Part shown: positions 28,471 to 37,477 of the stretch, piece by piece
Numbering within the stretch: the first letter of the stretch is position 1
Layout: the number at the start of each line of letters is the position of its first letter
Assembly: GCA_016868775.1 (NCBI GenBank)
Contig: VGFT01000003.1
Span: 186,001 to 250,000, forward strand
Source of the DNA: Bacteroidota bacterium
GTDB lineage: Bacteria; Bacteroidota; Bacteroidia; Chitinophagales; Chitinophagaceae
DNA: 64,000 nt
Direction of reading: 5' to 3'
The notes under the pieces: model-generated
Seen by the model: the letters and a program-made list of their open reading frames with translations, nothing else
Databases searched by the model: none
What the model was told of the DNA's origin: nothing
Position numbers and translations under genes: made by a program

Positions 28471-30006
28471 ATGTCCGATACAAAACGCAAGGTGATATTG
28501 GTGATAATGGACGGCTGGGGACTCGGAAAAGTACCCGCCGCCGACGCCATACAACATGCCCGCGTACCGTTTACGGATAGTCTCTATCAACGCTATCCGC
28601 ATACCACATTGACAACCTGCGGAGAGGCAGTCGGACTCCCAGCCGGACAAATGGGAAACTCCGAAGTGGGTCACCTGAACCTCGGAGCCGGACGAATCGT
28701 ATACCAAGAACTGCAACGCATCAACATCGCCATCCGCGACGGAGAAATGGCACGTAATCCGGCACTACTGGGCAGTTTTCAATACGCCATCGAAAAAAAC
28801 AAACCGCTGCACCTGATGGGACTGGTCAGCGACGGCGGTGTACACGCCCATATCGACCACCTGATCGCACTGGTCAATTCCGCCCATCAAGCCGGCGTGA
28901 AACAACTCTTCATCCATGCCTTTACCGACGGACGAGATACCGATCCCAAAAGCGGAAAAAAATTTATTGCGCAATTGGAAACTGCCATCGAGGGGAAAGC
29001 CCAAATCGCCTCAGTCAGCGGAAGGTATTATGCGATGGATCGCGATAAACGATGGGAACGAATCAAACTCGCCTATCAAACACTCGTTGAAGGAAAAGGA
29101 ATAACGGCTCCCAATGCAATTACCGCCATCGAATCTTCCTACCAAAACAACCGCACGGATGAATTCATCCTGCCCACCGTGATCGTACAGGAGAATGGAG
29201 AACCTGTAGCCACCCTACACCTGGAAGATGCCGTGATCTGTTTCAATTTTCGGACCGATCGCTGCCGCGAGATCACCCAAGTGCTCACTCAAATGGATCT
29301 GCCGAAGCAAGAGATGAAAAAACTCGTTCTTCATTACACCACATTCACGGAATACGATAAAAGTTATCAAGGCATACAAGTCGTTTTTTCTACCGATAAC
29401 CTCAACAACACCTTGGGCGAAGTTCTGGCCAACAACGGACGCACCCAGATCCGAATCGCCGAAACGGAAAAATATCCGCACGTCAGTTTCTTCTTCAGCG
29501 GCGGACGCGAAAAACCTTTCGAAGGGGAAAGCCGGATCATGATCCCCTCCCCCAAAGTAGCTACCTACGACCTGCAACCGGAAATGAGCGCCAAAGAAGT
29601 GACCACCGCCATCCTGGAAGAGATCAAAAAAGCAAAGACCGATTTTATCTGCCTCAATTATGCCAATGCCGATATGGTCGGACATACCGGCGTCTGGCAA
29701 GCGGCCATTCGCGCCGTGGAAGCGGTAGATGATTGTGTGGCACAAGTGGTGCAGACCGGTTTACAAAATGGATACACGATCTTTCTGACGGCCGATCATG
29801 GCAACGCCGATTATATGATCAACCCCGACGGATCTCCCAACACCGCACATACCCTGAATCCGGTTCCCTTTTTCATCATCGATAAAGAATGGAATGGCAC
29901 CATCGATTCCGGAAAATTAGGAGATATTGCACCCACGATTTTAACGCTGATGGGTATTCCCATTCCGAATGAAATGACCGGGAACATTCTCATCGATCAC
30001 CCTTAA
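28471..30006 (+). CDS. gpmI: Cofactor-independent phosphoglycerate mutase
   Basis: 511 residues, the usual length. It interconverts 3- and 2-phosphoglycerate in glycolysis using two Mn ions. Visible features: metal ligand in MDGWGLG, the phospho-acceptor serine in MGNSEVGHLNLG, HAFTDGRDTDP, and the second metal cluster in YANADMVGHTG and TADHGNADYM. It probably heads a transcript continuing into the haem-binding protein 10 bp downstream. Confidence 0.97.
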   Translation: MSDTKRKVILVIMDGWGLGKVPAADAIQHARVPFTDSLYQRYPHTTLTTCGEAVGLPAGQMGNSEVGHLNLGAGRIVYQELQRINIAIRDGEMARNPALLGSFQYAIEKNKPLHLMGLVSDGGVHAHIDHLIALVNSAHQAGVKQLFIHAFTDGRDTDPKSGKKFIAQLETAIEGKAQIASVSGRYYAMDRDKRWERIKLAYQTLVEGKGITAPNAITAIESSYQNNRTDEFILPTVIVQENGEPVATLHLEDAVICFNFRTDRCREITQVLTQMDLPKQEMKKLVLHYTTFTEYDKSYQGIQVVFSTDNLNNTLGEVLANNGRTQIRIAETEKYPHVSFFFSGGREKPFEGESRIMIPSPKVATYDLQPEMSAKEVTTAILEEIKKAKTDFICLNYANADMVGHTGVWQAAIRAVEAVDDCVAQVVQTGLQNGYTIFLTADHGNADYMINPDGSPNTAHTLNPVPFFIIDKEWNGTIDSGKLGDIAPTILTLMGIPIPNEMTGNILIDHP

Positions 30007-30016
30007 ATCAACGGCT

Positions 30017-30502
30017 ATGCTAAAAAATATCGGCTGGACCTTACTGACCGCACTCCTATTGATTCAATTCATTCGACCAGCGAAAAATCAAACCCTTTCT
30101 GCTCAACCAAACGCGATCCAAACCAAATATCCGGTGCCCGAGAACGTATCCGCCATCTTAAAAAAAGCCTGCTACGACTGCCACAGCAACAACACGCACT
30201 ACCCCTGGTATTCCAACATCCAACCCGTATACTGGTGGCTGAACGATCATATTGAGGAAGGAAAAAGCCACCTGAATTTCGATGAGTACACCAACAAACG
30301 GTTACGCTTCCAATTCCACAAGATGGAAGAGGTGATCGAAGAAGTAAAAGAAGGAGAGATGCCCCTGAATTCCTACACTTGGATTCATGGGGAGGCCAAA
30401 CTAAACAAAGATGAAAGAGCTCTTATAACCGGCTGGGCACAACAAGTGATGGATACCATGAAGGCAAATCATCCGATTGACAGCTTGATTCGCAAAAAAT
30501 AA
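30017..30502 (+). CDS. Haem-binding domain protein, membrane-anchored
   Basis: 161 residues. An N-terminal hydrophobic helix (LLTALLLIQFIRPA) anchors or exports it. The single haem c motif CYDCH is followed by SNNTHYPWYSNIQPVYWWLNDHI, which is the conserved core of the Bacteroidota 'haem-binding domain' family. It should bind one c-type haem on the periplasmic side. Ten bp separates it from gpmI and 10 bp from the receptor gene, so the three may share a transcript; the haemoglobin-type receptor downstream makes a haem theme plausible, but the exact role is unknown. Confidence 0.85.
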   Translation: MLKNIGWTLLTALLLIQFIRPAKNQTLSAQPNAIQTKYPVPENVSAILKKACYDCHSNNTHYPWYSNIQPVYWWLNDHIEEGKSHLNFDEYTNKRLRFQFHKMEEVIEEVKEGEMPLNSYTWIHGEAKLNKDERALITGWAQQVMDTMKANHPIDSLIRKK

Positions 30503-30512
30503 CCCTTTCCGG

Positions 30513-32741
30513 ATGCCGAAGCATTTCTGTCGTTTCATTCCTGCTTTCACATTCTTTTTTTGTACATCCGCCTTCGCACAGTTGGATACTACCAAAATCG
30601 GAGTTTTGGAGGAAGCAGTCATTTACTCAAATAAGTTTCCGGAAAAAGCCAAGCACACGGCGCAGCAAGTGCTGGTAATTAATAAAAAATCTATTTCCAG
30701 CACAAATGCAGCCAATACCGCTGATCTGTTGCAGGATGGCGGAAAGATTTTTGTACAGAAAAGTCAACAAGGCGGCGGCAGTCCGGTTCTCCGTGGTTTC
30801 GAAGCCAGTCGCGTGTTGCTGCTGGTTGATGGCATCCGGATGAATCATGCAATCTACCGGGCCGGGCATTTGCACAATGCCATCACGGTGGATCAAAATA
30901 TATTGGAGTCGGTCGAAGTGCTAATGGGACCTGCCTCCACCCTGCACGGAAGCGATGCGCTGGGCGGCGCGATCCATTTTCGAACCAAGCCGGTCAAGCT
31001 TTCTGAACACAATAAAACTACGGCAAGCGGAAATCAATTTCTTCGCTATCGAACCGTAAACCGAGAGGTGAGCGGGCACTTGGATGTCAATATCGGCACC
31101 CAGAAATTCGGCTGGCTACAATCGTACACCTTTAGCAAATTCGGCGAACTGAAAATGGGCAGTCGTTTTCCGAGCAGATATCCAAATTTTGGACGTCGTT
31201 CGAAATATATTGAGACCGTAGAAGGCAATGATCGGATCGTAAACAATCCAGACGAACGAATGCAGAAATTTTCCGGTTATCAGCAGTGGGATGTTCTGCA
31301 AAAAATGCTGTTTAAGCCATCCGAAAAGATTTCCCACAGCCTTAACCTGCAATTATCGAACTCTTCGGATGTTCCCCGGTACGACCGGCTGCAGGACACA
31401 AAAGATTTTGGGGGGACGATCGGACGGACCTTGCGCTTTGCCGAATGGTATTACGGACCGCAGTTGCGTAGCCTGGCAGCCTATCAAGCACAATGGACAC
31501 CGAATACCGGGAATGAATTCAAATTTCAGATCCATCATCAACTCGTACGAGAGAGCCGGCAAACCCGCGAGTATCTACAGTATGAGCGATTCGACAGCCG
31601 GCGGGAGCAGATTCAGGTATGGGGGGTGAATTTGGATGCTCGTATGAAAAAGAGCGAAGATGAATTTACCTACGGAATAGATGGTCAGTGGAACGATTTG
31701 CATTCGGAGGCAGACCGGACAAACTTGCGTACCGGTGTCAAAACGCCGATCGATACGCGTTATCCGGACGGACGGAACCGAATGCTGTTTTTGGGACTTT
31801 ATGGTCAGCACCTAAGAAAAATAAAGAAAAGCAGGTGGGTGTTGAATGACGGCATACGGATACAACACGTATCGATTCGGTCTTCGCTGCTCAACAATTC
31901 TTTTTTCAATTTCCCCTTCAGCCAGATTCAACAAGACAATATTGCCCTTACCGGAAACATTGGACTCGTATACAACCCCGATGCTGCGCTACGGGTGGCT
32001 TTGAATCTGAGCAACGGCTTTCGTACACCCAACATCGATGATGCAGCCCGTGTTTTTGAATCGAGTACGTCTCAACGTCGACTCATCCTGCCCAACCCAG
32101 ATATTCGTCCGGAGCGCACGTATAACGTCGACCTGAATTGGATATACCGCATGGCGGATCGGATCCGATTTGAGGGAGCTTTTTTTTATACGTTGTATCG
32201 AAACGCAATTGCGCTAGCACCCTATCGACTCAACGGGGCTGATTCGGTCGACTACAACGGTGTCCGTTCGGCCATTTATGCCAATCAAAATGCCCGAAAA
32301 GGATATCTGATGGGAATACAGGCCCGGCTTTACTGTGAATTGGGCGGGGGATGGTCGCTCGACAATACCGTTTCGCAAACCCAGGGGCGTTATCAAACCG
32401 CAGGGGGAGAGATCCCGCTGGACCACATCCCTCCCGTTTTTGGCCGCTCTGGACTCCAATACCGGCAGAAAAAGATCCAATCGGAGATTTTCATCCAATT
32501 CAATGGGTGGAAACGGCTAATGGACTATAATTTGGAGGGGGAGGATAACCTTCAATATGCCACGCCGGATGGGATGCCCGGTTGGATGACCTTGAACTGG
32601 CGGTTTCAGGTGGATGTTTCCAAGACGATTCAGATCCAGGGGGGCGTGGAGAATTTATTGGATCGGAACTACCGGGTTTTTGCCTCCGGGCTCTCGGCCC
32701 CAGGGCGGAGTTGGATGATTGGGGTCAGATCCAATTTCTAG
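30513..32741 (+). CDS. TonB-dependent receptor, haemoglobin/haem family
   Basis: 742 residues with a signal peptide (FIPAFTFFFCTSAFAQ). The plug domain has GSPVLRGFEASRVLLLVDGIRMNHAIYRAGHLHN and LGGAIHFRTK, the pattern of the haemoglobin/transferrin receptor group (HmuR/HemR-like). The 22-strand barrel ends GRSWMIGVRSNF with terminal Phe. No N-terminal carboxypeptidase-like domain is present. It likely imports haem or another iron source, energised by TonB-ExbBD. It follows the haem-binding protein by 10 bp and precedes an ECF sigma gene, but it lacks the N-terminal signalling domain of FecA-type transducers. Confidence 0.88.
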   Translation: MPKHFCRFIPAFTFFFCTSAFAQLDTTKIGVLEEAVIYSNKFPEKAKHTAQQVLVINKKSISSTNAANTADLLQDGGKIFVQKSQQGGGSPVLRGFEASRVLLLVDGIRMNHAIYRAGHLHNAITVDQNILESVEVLMGPASTLHGSDALGGAIHFRTKPVKLSEHNKTTASGNQFLRYRTVNREVSGHLDVNIGTQKFGWLQSYTFSKFGELKMGSRFPSRYPNFGRRSKYIETVEGNDRIVNNPDERMQKFSGYQQWDVLQKMLFKPSEKISHSLNLQLSNSSDVPRYDRLQDTKDFGGTIGRTLRFAEWYYGPQLRSLAAYQAQWTPNTGNEFKFQIHHQLVRESRQTREYLQYERFDSRREQIQVWGVNLDARMKKSEDEFTYGIDGQWNDLHSEADRTNLRTGVKTPIDTRYPDGRNRMLFLGLYGQHLRKIKKSRWVLNDGIRIQHVSIRSSLLNNSFFNFPFSQIQQDNIALTGNIGLVYNPDAALRVALNLSNGFRTPNIDDAARVFESSTSQRRLILPNPDIRPERTYNVDLNWIYRMADRIRFEGAFFYTLYRNAIALAPYRLNGADSVDYNGVRSAIYANQNARKGYLMGIQARLYCELGGGWSLDNTVSQTQGRYQTAGGEIPLDHIPPVFGRSGLQYRQKKIQSEIFIQFNGWKRLMDYNLEGEDNLQYATPDGMPGWMTLNWRFQVDVSKTIQIQGGVENLLDRNYRVFASGLSAPGRSWMIGVRSNF

Positions 32742-32788
32742 GAAAGGTCATAATTTTTCCTGCAAAATTTTCTTACATTGAGGGTGAA

Positions 32789-33364
32789 ATGAACGACCAG
32801 GAACTGATACAAGGTTGTTTGCACAAAAACCTGACGGCACAGCGGGAATTGTATGATCGATATAGCCCGAAGATGTTGGCTGTTTGCCACCGTTACGCCA
32901 TAAACCGGGAAGATGCGGAGGACATGCTACAGGAAGGGTTTGTAAAGATTTTTTTGCAGATCGGCTCTTATGAAGGAAGAGGGTCATTTGAAGGGTGGAT
33001 TCGCCGCATCATCGTTCACACCTGCATCAATCACCTTAAGAAGAACAAAAAGTTCCAAGAAAATATTGAGCTCATCCATGCGCAGGGAATGACCACACGC
33101 TCGGAAGCGATTCCGTCCATCATTCAGGCCAAACAGATCACGGAATGCGTTCGGTTGTTACCCGTGGGATATCGGACCGTACTGAATCTATTTGCGATTG
33201 AGGGATACAGCCACCGCGAGATCGGAGCTATTTTGAATATTGAGGAAAGCACCAGTCGAAGTCAGTATACCCGGGCAAAAAATCTTTTAGAGACCCTGCT
33301 GATCCAGCGAAATATCTTACCGCCTCACAAACAAAAAACCGAGTGGCTGGTTGCTACCCGTTAA
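32789..33364 (+). CDS. ECF-type RNA polymerase sigma factor
   Basis: 191 residues from ATG 32789, the start of the canonical N-terminus MNDQELIQGCLHKNLTAQRELYDRYS; the open frame to 32582 overlaps the receptor gene and is not used. Region 2 covers about 13-85 (AEDMLQEGFVKIF is the core-binding 2.2 helix) and region 4 about 115-170 (GYSHREIGAILNIEESTSRSQYTRAK, the -35 recognising helix-turn-helix). It redirects RNA polymerase to a small regulon. The next gene begins 4 bp later and probably encodes its membrane regulator. Confidence 0.93.
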   Translation: MNDQELIQGCLHKNLTAQRELYDRYSPKMLAVCHRYAINREDAEDMLQEGFVKIFLQIGSYEGRGSFEGWIRRIIVHTCINHLKKNKKFQENIELIHAQGMTTRSEAIPSIIQAKQITECVRLLPVGYRTVLNLFAIEGYSHREIGAILNIEESTSRSQYTRAKNLLETLLIQRNILPPHKQKTEWLVATR

Positions 33365-33368
33365 GTGC

Positions 33369-34778
33369 ATGTCGAACGAACACCACCATACCGAATTTGA
33401 ACACTGGCTCCGGGAGGAAACCGATCGGCACCGGCTCTATGCCGATGAATCGGTTTGGGAGCGCATCCAAAATCGGCTTCGGCGGCGGCGTTGGCTTCCT
33501 TTTGTTTTATCCGCTTTGGGGATCATCAGTGCAAGTGTTACCTGGGTGATGATCGATCAGCCCGATTTGCCCATCAATTATGCATCCAATAATAATTTCC
33601 TGCCCGTGGAGCGATCCGTTTCGCAAACTCCATCGGTCAGAACGGAAAAGGATCCATTGAAAATCGCCACTCCTTACAAGGCTTCTCTCCTTAAACAAGA
33701 AACATCTGCACCCTCCTTCCTGATGCCGGGCGTAGCGGAGCAACCCTCGACCATTCACCCGAGTGCGTATACGGCCGAGATTCCGAGGACTACGGAATCT
33801 GCCGAAATATTGCTACTGGAGGCCAAGGGTCTGATCCGGGCGGTTCCATTGAAGGCGATCGTTGTCTCTCCCACCGTTTACTCTACCCCAACAATTCCTA
33901 CTACTGATTTAACTCTTGCACGTACGGAAGGGGATCAGTCGTTGAGCAGTCAGCCTGAAGTGGAGAAACAAAAAGAGGCTTCCCCCGTAACACTAATCCC
34001 AGAGCAGTACCAGACGATTGAAAGTGTGATCAGTAATTATAAGGGCAAGCGCACAAGAAAGAGTTGGAAGGTGCAGCTGAGTATGAGTCCCACGATCAGT
34101 TACCGTCAACTCATCGAAAATAAAGAAGCCTTACAAGCAGCTCGTTCGGTCATGAGTCCGGCCCCCGCCCTGGCTGCCCCGGAACTGGAAACGGTTGTGA
34201 ACCACAAACCCGATCTGGGATTACAGTTCGGTTTGTTGGCGAATCGCGCATTGACCAAACGGATCGATTTTGTCGGTGGACTACAATTCAACATCAACAA
34301 ATACGATATACAGGTCTACCGGGGCGGGCAGGAAGTGGCAACAGTTGGACTCAGCAATGGCGTTGGCGCCGGTTCGGTTTCCTCGTACACCAATTATCGT
34401 AGTTCGGGAGGTATTTGGGCCAATTGGTTGGCAAATTTTTACTTCTCGGTATCTGCTCCAGTCGGATTTCAATACCGCGTAGCCGGAAATAAAAAATGGA
34501 GTTGGAGCATTGGCTCTTCCATACAGCCTACCTACCTTTTGAGCAATCAGGCCTATGTTTTATCGACCGACTATAAAAACTACCTGGAGGTTCCCTCCTT
34601 GGTTCGTCGGTGGAATTTGAATGGCCAGGTGGAGTCGTTTATTGGTTTTCAGAACGGAAAAACAAGGTGGACGCTGGGCCCTCAGGCACGGTATCAGATC
34701 CTTTCGAGCTACGAGAAAGCATATCCGGTACGAGAACACTTATTTGATGTGGGGATAAAGCTGGGTATTGGACTTTAA
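33369..34778 (+). CDS. Membrane protein downstream of ECF sigma: cytoplasmic head, one TM helix, barrel-like C-terminus
   Basis: 469 residues from ATG 33369, four bp after the sigma gene. The first 45 residues are hydrophilic and charged (HWLREETDRHRLYADESVWERIQNRL), then one membrane helix (WLPFVLSALGIISASVTWVMI), a long Ser/Thr/Pro-rich periplasmic stretch (about 70-230), and from about 240 a region of alternating amphipathic strands (GLQFGLLANRALTKRIDFVGGLQFNINKY) that looks like a Bacteroidota outer-membrane beta-barrel and ends in IGL. Position and topology suggest an anti-sigma role. I recognise no HxxxCxxC zinc motif, so this is inference. Confidence 0.65.
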   Translation: MSNEHHHTEFEHWLREETDRHRLYADESVWERIQNRLRRRRWLPFVLSALGIISASVTWVMIDQPDLPINYASNNNFLPVERSVSQTPSVRTEKDPLKIATPYKASLLKQETSAPSFLMPGVAEQPSTIHPSAYTAEIPRTTESAEILLLEAKGLIRAVPLKAIVVSPTVYSTPTIPTTDLTLARTEGDQSLSSQPEVEKQKEASPVTLIPEQYQTIESVISNYKGKRTRKSWKVQLSMSPTISYRQLIENKEALQAARSVMSPAPALAAPELETVVNHKPDLGLQFGLLANRALTKRIDFVGGLQFNINKYDIQVYRGGQEVATVGLSNGVGAGSVSSYTNYRSSGGIWANWLANFYFSVSAPVGFQYRVAGNKKWSWSIGSSIQPTYLLSNQAYVLSTDYKNYLEVPSLVRRWNLNGQVESFIGFQNGKTRWTLGPQARYQILSSYEKAYPVREHLFDVGIKLGIGL

Positions 34779-34812
34779 CATCCGCAAGTCACCGGATGCG
34801 GTATTTTTGGAA

Positions 34813-35370
34813 ATGCGCATATTGATTCCACTCATCTTCCTGGTAACTTTTTCTGCCTGTAAGCAAAAAGAACCCCAACCGAAATTTATTTCTGCCGTTT
34901 CGCTGATCAAACAAGAAGTGAAACATATAGATACATCCCTTTATTCGATCAAACGGTATACAACGATAGATACCTTTCCGACCGACACCTCTTTCATCAC
35001 CCGGGAGCGTTTCCGCTCTGAGGTAGCTGATTTTTTACAGGTGCCGGATCTCAGCGATCCGCGCCAAGCAACCCTTTACGGAGAAGCATCACAATTTGAT
35101 ACGTTGATCAACCGGGCGATCATTGCCTACACGGCCAAGGACCCGAACAAACAACCCTATCGGACCATTGAGCTCTTTGTGGAGCCAAATCTAGCTACTG
35201 GGGATCAGGTTCGGACGATATGGATCGTCAGACTGCAAAGCGATCGAACGGGTTCAGAGGAACTGAAAATGACCTGGCAGGTAGGTAAGAGTTGTAGTCG
35301 TACACGAATAACCCGTAAACCGGGAGGGCAAGAGGAAGTACACACCACCAAATGGAGCTGGAACGAATAA
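34813..35370 (+). CDS. Putative lipoprotein, unknown function
   Basis: 185 residues from ATG 34813, which opens a lipoprotein signal (MRILIPLIFLVTFSAC, cysteine at 16); the frame extends 15 codons further upstream into the preceding gene. The mature part has Thr/Asp-rich strands (TSLYSIKRYTTIDTFPTDTSF) and reads as a small all-beta or alpha/beta domain. I do not recognise the family. It lies in a run of same-strand genes with the sigma factor upstream and uvrC 4 bp downstream. Confidence 0.7.
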   Translation: MRILIPLIFLVTFSACKQKEPQPKFISAVSLIKQEVKHIDTSLYSIKRYTTIDTFPTDTSFITRERFRSEVADFLQVPDLSDPRQATLYGEASQFDTLINRAIIAYTAKDPNKQPYRTIELFVEPNLATGDQVRTIWIVRLQSDRTGSEELKMTWQVGKSCSRTRITRKPGGQEEVHTTKWSWNE

Positions 35371-35374
35371 TCCT

Positions 35375-37180
35375 ATGAATTCGGATTCTCTTACCGCGGT
35401 TATAGCGGGATTGCCTACTGGTCCCGGTGTTTATCAATACTTTGATGAGCAAGGTGAACTGATCTATGTAGGCAAAGCCAAGAACTTGCGCAATCGGGTT
35501 CGTTCGTATTTTCAAAAAGAATTGGAGTCAAACAAAACCCGAGAGTTGGTAAAACGGATCCGTCGCATTCAATTTACGACGGTCTATTCCGAGGAAGATG
35601 CCTTTCATCTGGAGAACACGCTGATCAAGGAATATCAGCCCCGCTATAATATTCGACTGAAGGATGACAAGACCTACCCTTGGATCGTCATCAAAAAAGA
35701 GCCCTTTCCACGGATCTTTCTCACGCGAAAAAAATTCGACGACGGGTCAGAGTATCTGGGTCCGTTCACCCATTCACAACAAGTGCGCGAGTTACTCGAA
35801 TTCGTCAAACAAATCGTGCCCCTGCGCACCTGCTCCCTCGCTTTGAACCCCAAAGCGATTGAAAAAGGAAAATTCAAGGTTTGCCTCGAGTATCATTTGG
35901 GCAATTGTTTGGGACCCTGTGCCGGGCATCAAACGGCTGCAGCCTATGCATCCGGTATTCAACAGATCCGCGACTTGCTCAAAGGGAACCTGAAACCGGT
36001 GATGGAGGCGGTCCGGGGACAAATGAAAGTCGCTGCCGCCGAGTGGCGTTACGAGGAAGCCGAGCGATGCCGTCAAAAATTAAAATTTCTGGAGAATTAT
36101 CGAGGGCGGTCGGTAGTAGCCAATGCCCGAGTGAAAGAGGTTGATGTATTTGCAGGCAAGGAGCAACAGGGGCATTATTTTATCAGCTACTTAATGGTTC
36201 GAAACGGAGCGATCGTCCAAACCCACGCCACGCGGGTGGAGGACCCATTGGGCTCTTGCTCCGAGGAGCTGCTTGCTGCCGGGATCGCGCAGTTGCGAGA
36301 ACGGCTGGCTTCCACGGCTCTGGAGATCGTGGCTTCCGAGCGGATCAACTACCCCGATACGTCGGTTCGGATCACCTTGCCAAGAGCCGGTGATAAAAAA
36401 GTGTTGTTGGAATTGGCACACAAGAACCTCTTGCACCACATCCAGCATTGGATATCGACCAAATGGAAACAGACGGAACTGGATACACTTTCAAACGAGG
36501 AACTGCTGGAGCAAGTGCAGGAGGATTTACAACTGCCGACGGTACCCCGACACATCGAGTGCTTCGACAATTCCAATTTTCAGGGAAGCTACCCCGTATC
36601 GGCCATGGTTTGTTATAAGAATGGAAAACCCAGCCGAAAAGATTACCGTCAATTTCACATCCGATCGGTGGTGGGCATCAATGATTTTGCCTCGATGCAA
36701 GAGGCCGTCTCGCGCCGTTACCAACGGCTTTTGCGCGAGGGCGGACCTTTTCCCCAACTGGTGATCATCGATGGCGGAAAAGGACAATTGAATGCAGCCC
36801 AGGAAGCGATACAAGAGTTGGGGCTGGCCGGTCAGATGACCCTGATCGGACTGGCCAAAAATGTGGAGGAAATCTTTTTTACGGGCGACAGTGAATCGCT
36901 GAAGCTGGATTACCGAAATCCGTCTCTGTTGCTGATTCGCCGCATCCGCGACGCCGTGCATCAACACGGGCTCAGTTTTCATCAGCTACTCCGCAGCAAA
37001 GGCGCGATCCGAAACGAACTAGAAAATATTCCAGGCATCGGAAAACAAACCACAGAGGAGCTTCTCACCCGTTTTCGCTCGGTACGGAATATCCAGGAAC
37101 AAGAGATCGGTGCGTTGGCAGAGGTAGTCGGACCAGCCAAGGCCCGAAAGATTGTTGACTATTTTCGAAAGAATGATTGA
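35375..37180 (+). CDS. uvrC: Excinuclease ABC subunit C
   Basis: 601 residues. It makes both incisions flanking a DNA lesion in nucleotide excision repair. Visible: GIY-YIG nuclease (GVYQYFDEQGELIYVGKAKNL, about 17-37), a cysteine cluster around CLEYHLGNCLGPC, the UVR motif (about 205-240), the RNase H-like C-terminal nuclease (ECFDNSNFQGSYPVSAMV, IDGGKGQLNAA) and the terminal helix-hairpin-helix (NIPGIGKQTTEELL). It is the last gene of a plus-strand run and is convergent with the gld operon. Confidence 0.97.
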   Translation: MNSDSLTAVIAGLPTGPGVYQYFDEQGELIYVGKAKNLRNRVRSYFQKELESNKTRELVKRIRRIQFTTVYSEEDAFHLENTLIKEYQPRYNIRLKDDKTYPWIVIKKEPFPRIFLTRKKFDDGSEYLGPFTHSQQVRELLEFVKQIVPLRTCSLALNPKAIEKGKFKVCLEYHLGNCLGPCAGHQTAAAYASGIQQIRDLLKGNLKPVMEAVRGQMKVAAAEWRYEEAERCRQKLKFLENYRGRSVVANARVKEVDVFAGKEQQGHYFISYLMVRNGAIVQTHATRVEDPLGSCSEELLAAGIAQLRERLASTALEIVASERINYPDTSVRITLPRAGDKKVLLELAHKNLLHHIQHWISTKWKQTELDTLSNEELLEQVQEDLQLPTVPRHIECFDNSNFQGSYPVSAMVCYKNGKPSRKDYRQFHIRSVVGINDFASMQEAVSRRYQRLLREGGPFPQLVIIDGGKGQLNAAQEAIQELGLAGQMTLIGLAKNVEEIFFTGDSESLKLDYRNPSLLLIRRIRDAVHQHGLSFHQLLRSKGAIRNELENIPGIGKQTTEELLTRFRSVRNIQEQEIGALAEVVGPAKARKIVDYFRKND

Positions 37181-37201
37181 GCAGTTTTAAACAAACAGAA
37201 T

Positions 37202-37233
37202 AAAAAAAGGGGCCTGAATAGACATTCAGCCCC
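37202..37233 (-). terminator. Minus-strand terminator near the uvrC 3' end
   Basis: Stem GGGGC(C)TGAAT / ATTCAGCCCC with a short loop. Read on the minus strand it is followed by seven Ts, so it stops leftward transcription before it runs into uvrC. Confidence 0.7.
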
Positions 37234-37364
37234 GTTAAAATCCAATATCCTATGAAAAACCAATTCGAAAATACATTTTTTTTTGAGTTAACCTAATTTG
37301 CTCGAACTTTTTTTTGATACACAAACATGTGTCTATCAGCGCATTATAAAACCCTGACCCCCAA

Positions 37365-37411
37365 ACTTCCAAACTCCCAAACTAGCCAAACCATCCAAAC
37401 TATCTAAACTT
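37365..37411. repeat. Intergenic CCAAACT-word repeat
   Basis: Successive copies of CCAAACTTCCAAACTCCCAA-like words. The same words occur at 57640-57698 and, inverted, at 27096-27130. Confidence 0.65.
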
Positions 37412-37423
37412 ATCCCCTTTGAT

Positions 37424-37447
37424 AAAAAAAACCCGCCCGAGGGCAGG
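37424..37447 (-). terminator. Terminator of the gldKLMN operon
   Basis: On the minus strand the stem CCTGCCC / GGGCGGG (one G-T pair, loop TCG) is followed by eight Ts. It lies 31 bp after the gldN stop. Confidence 0.85.
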
Positions 37448-37477
37448 ATTTTCCAGGAATAGAATTTTATGGAGAGA

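Larger units (their letters stand above)
37181..37423. other. Convergent intergenic region uvrC / gldN
   Basis: It holds a hairpin (37209-37233), A/T-rich runs and, at 37365-37411, several copies of a CCAAACT-type word. No gene is supported; a 14-codon ATG frame at 37252 has no homology that I can see. Confidence 0.6.

Noticed and set aside
32582-32788. Extended N-terminus of the ECF sigma factor
   Set aside because: It lies inside the TonB receptor gene in another frame and precedes the canonical sigma start at 32789.
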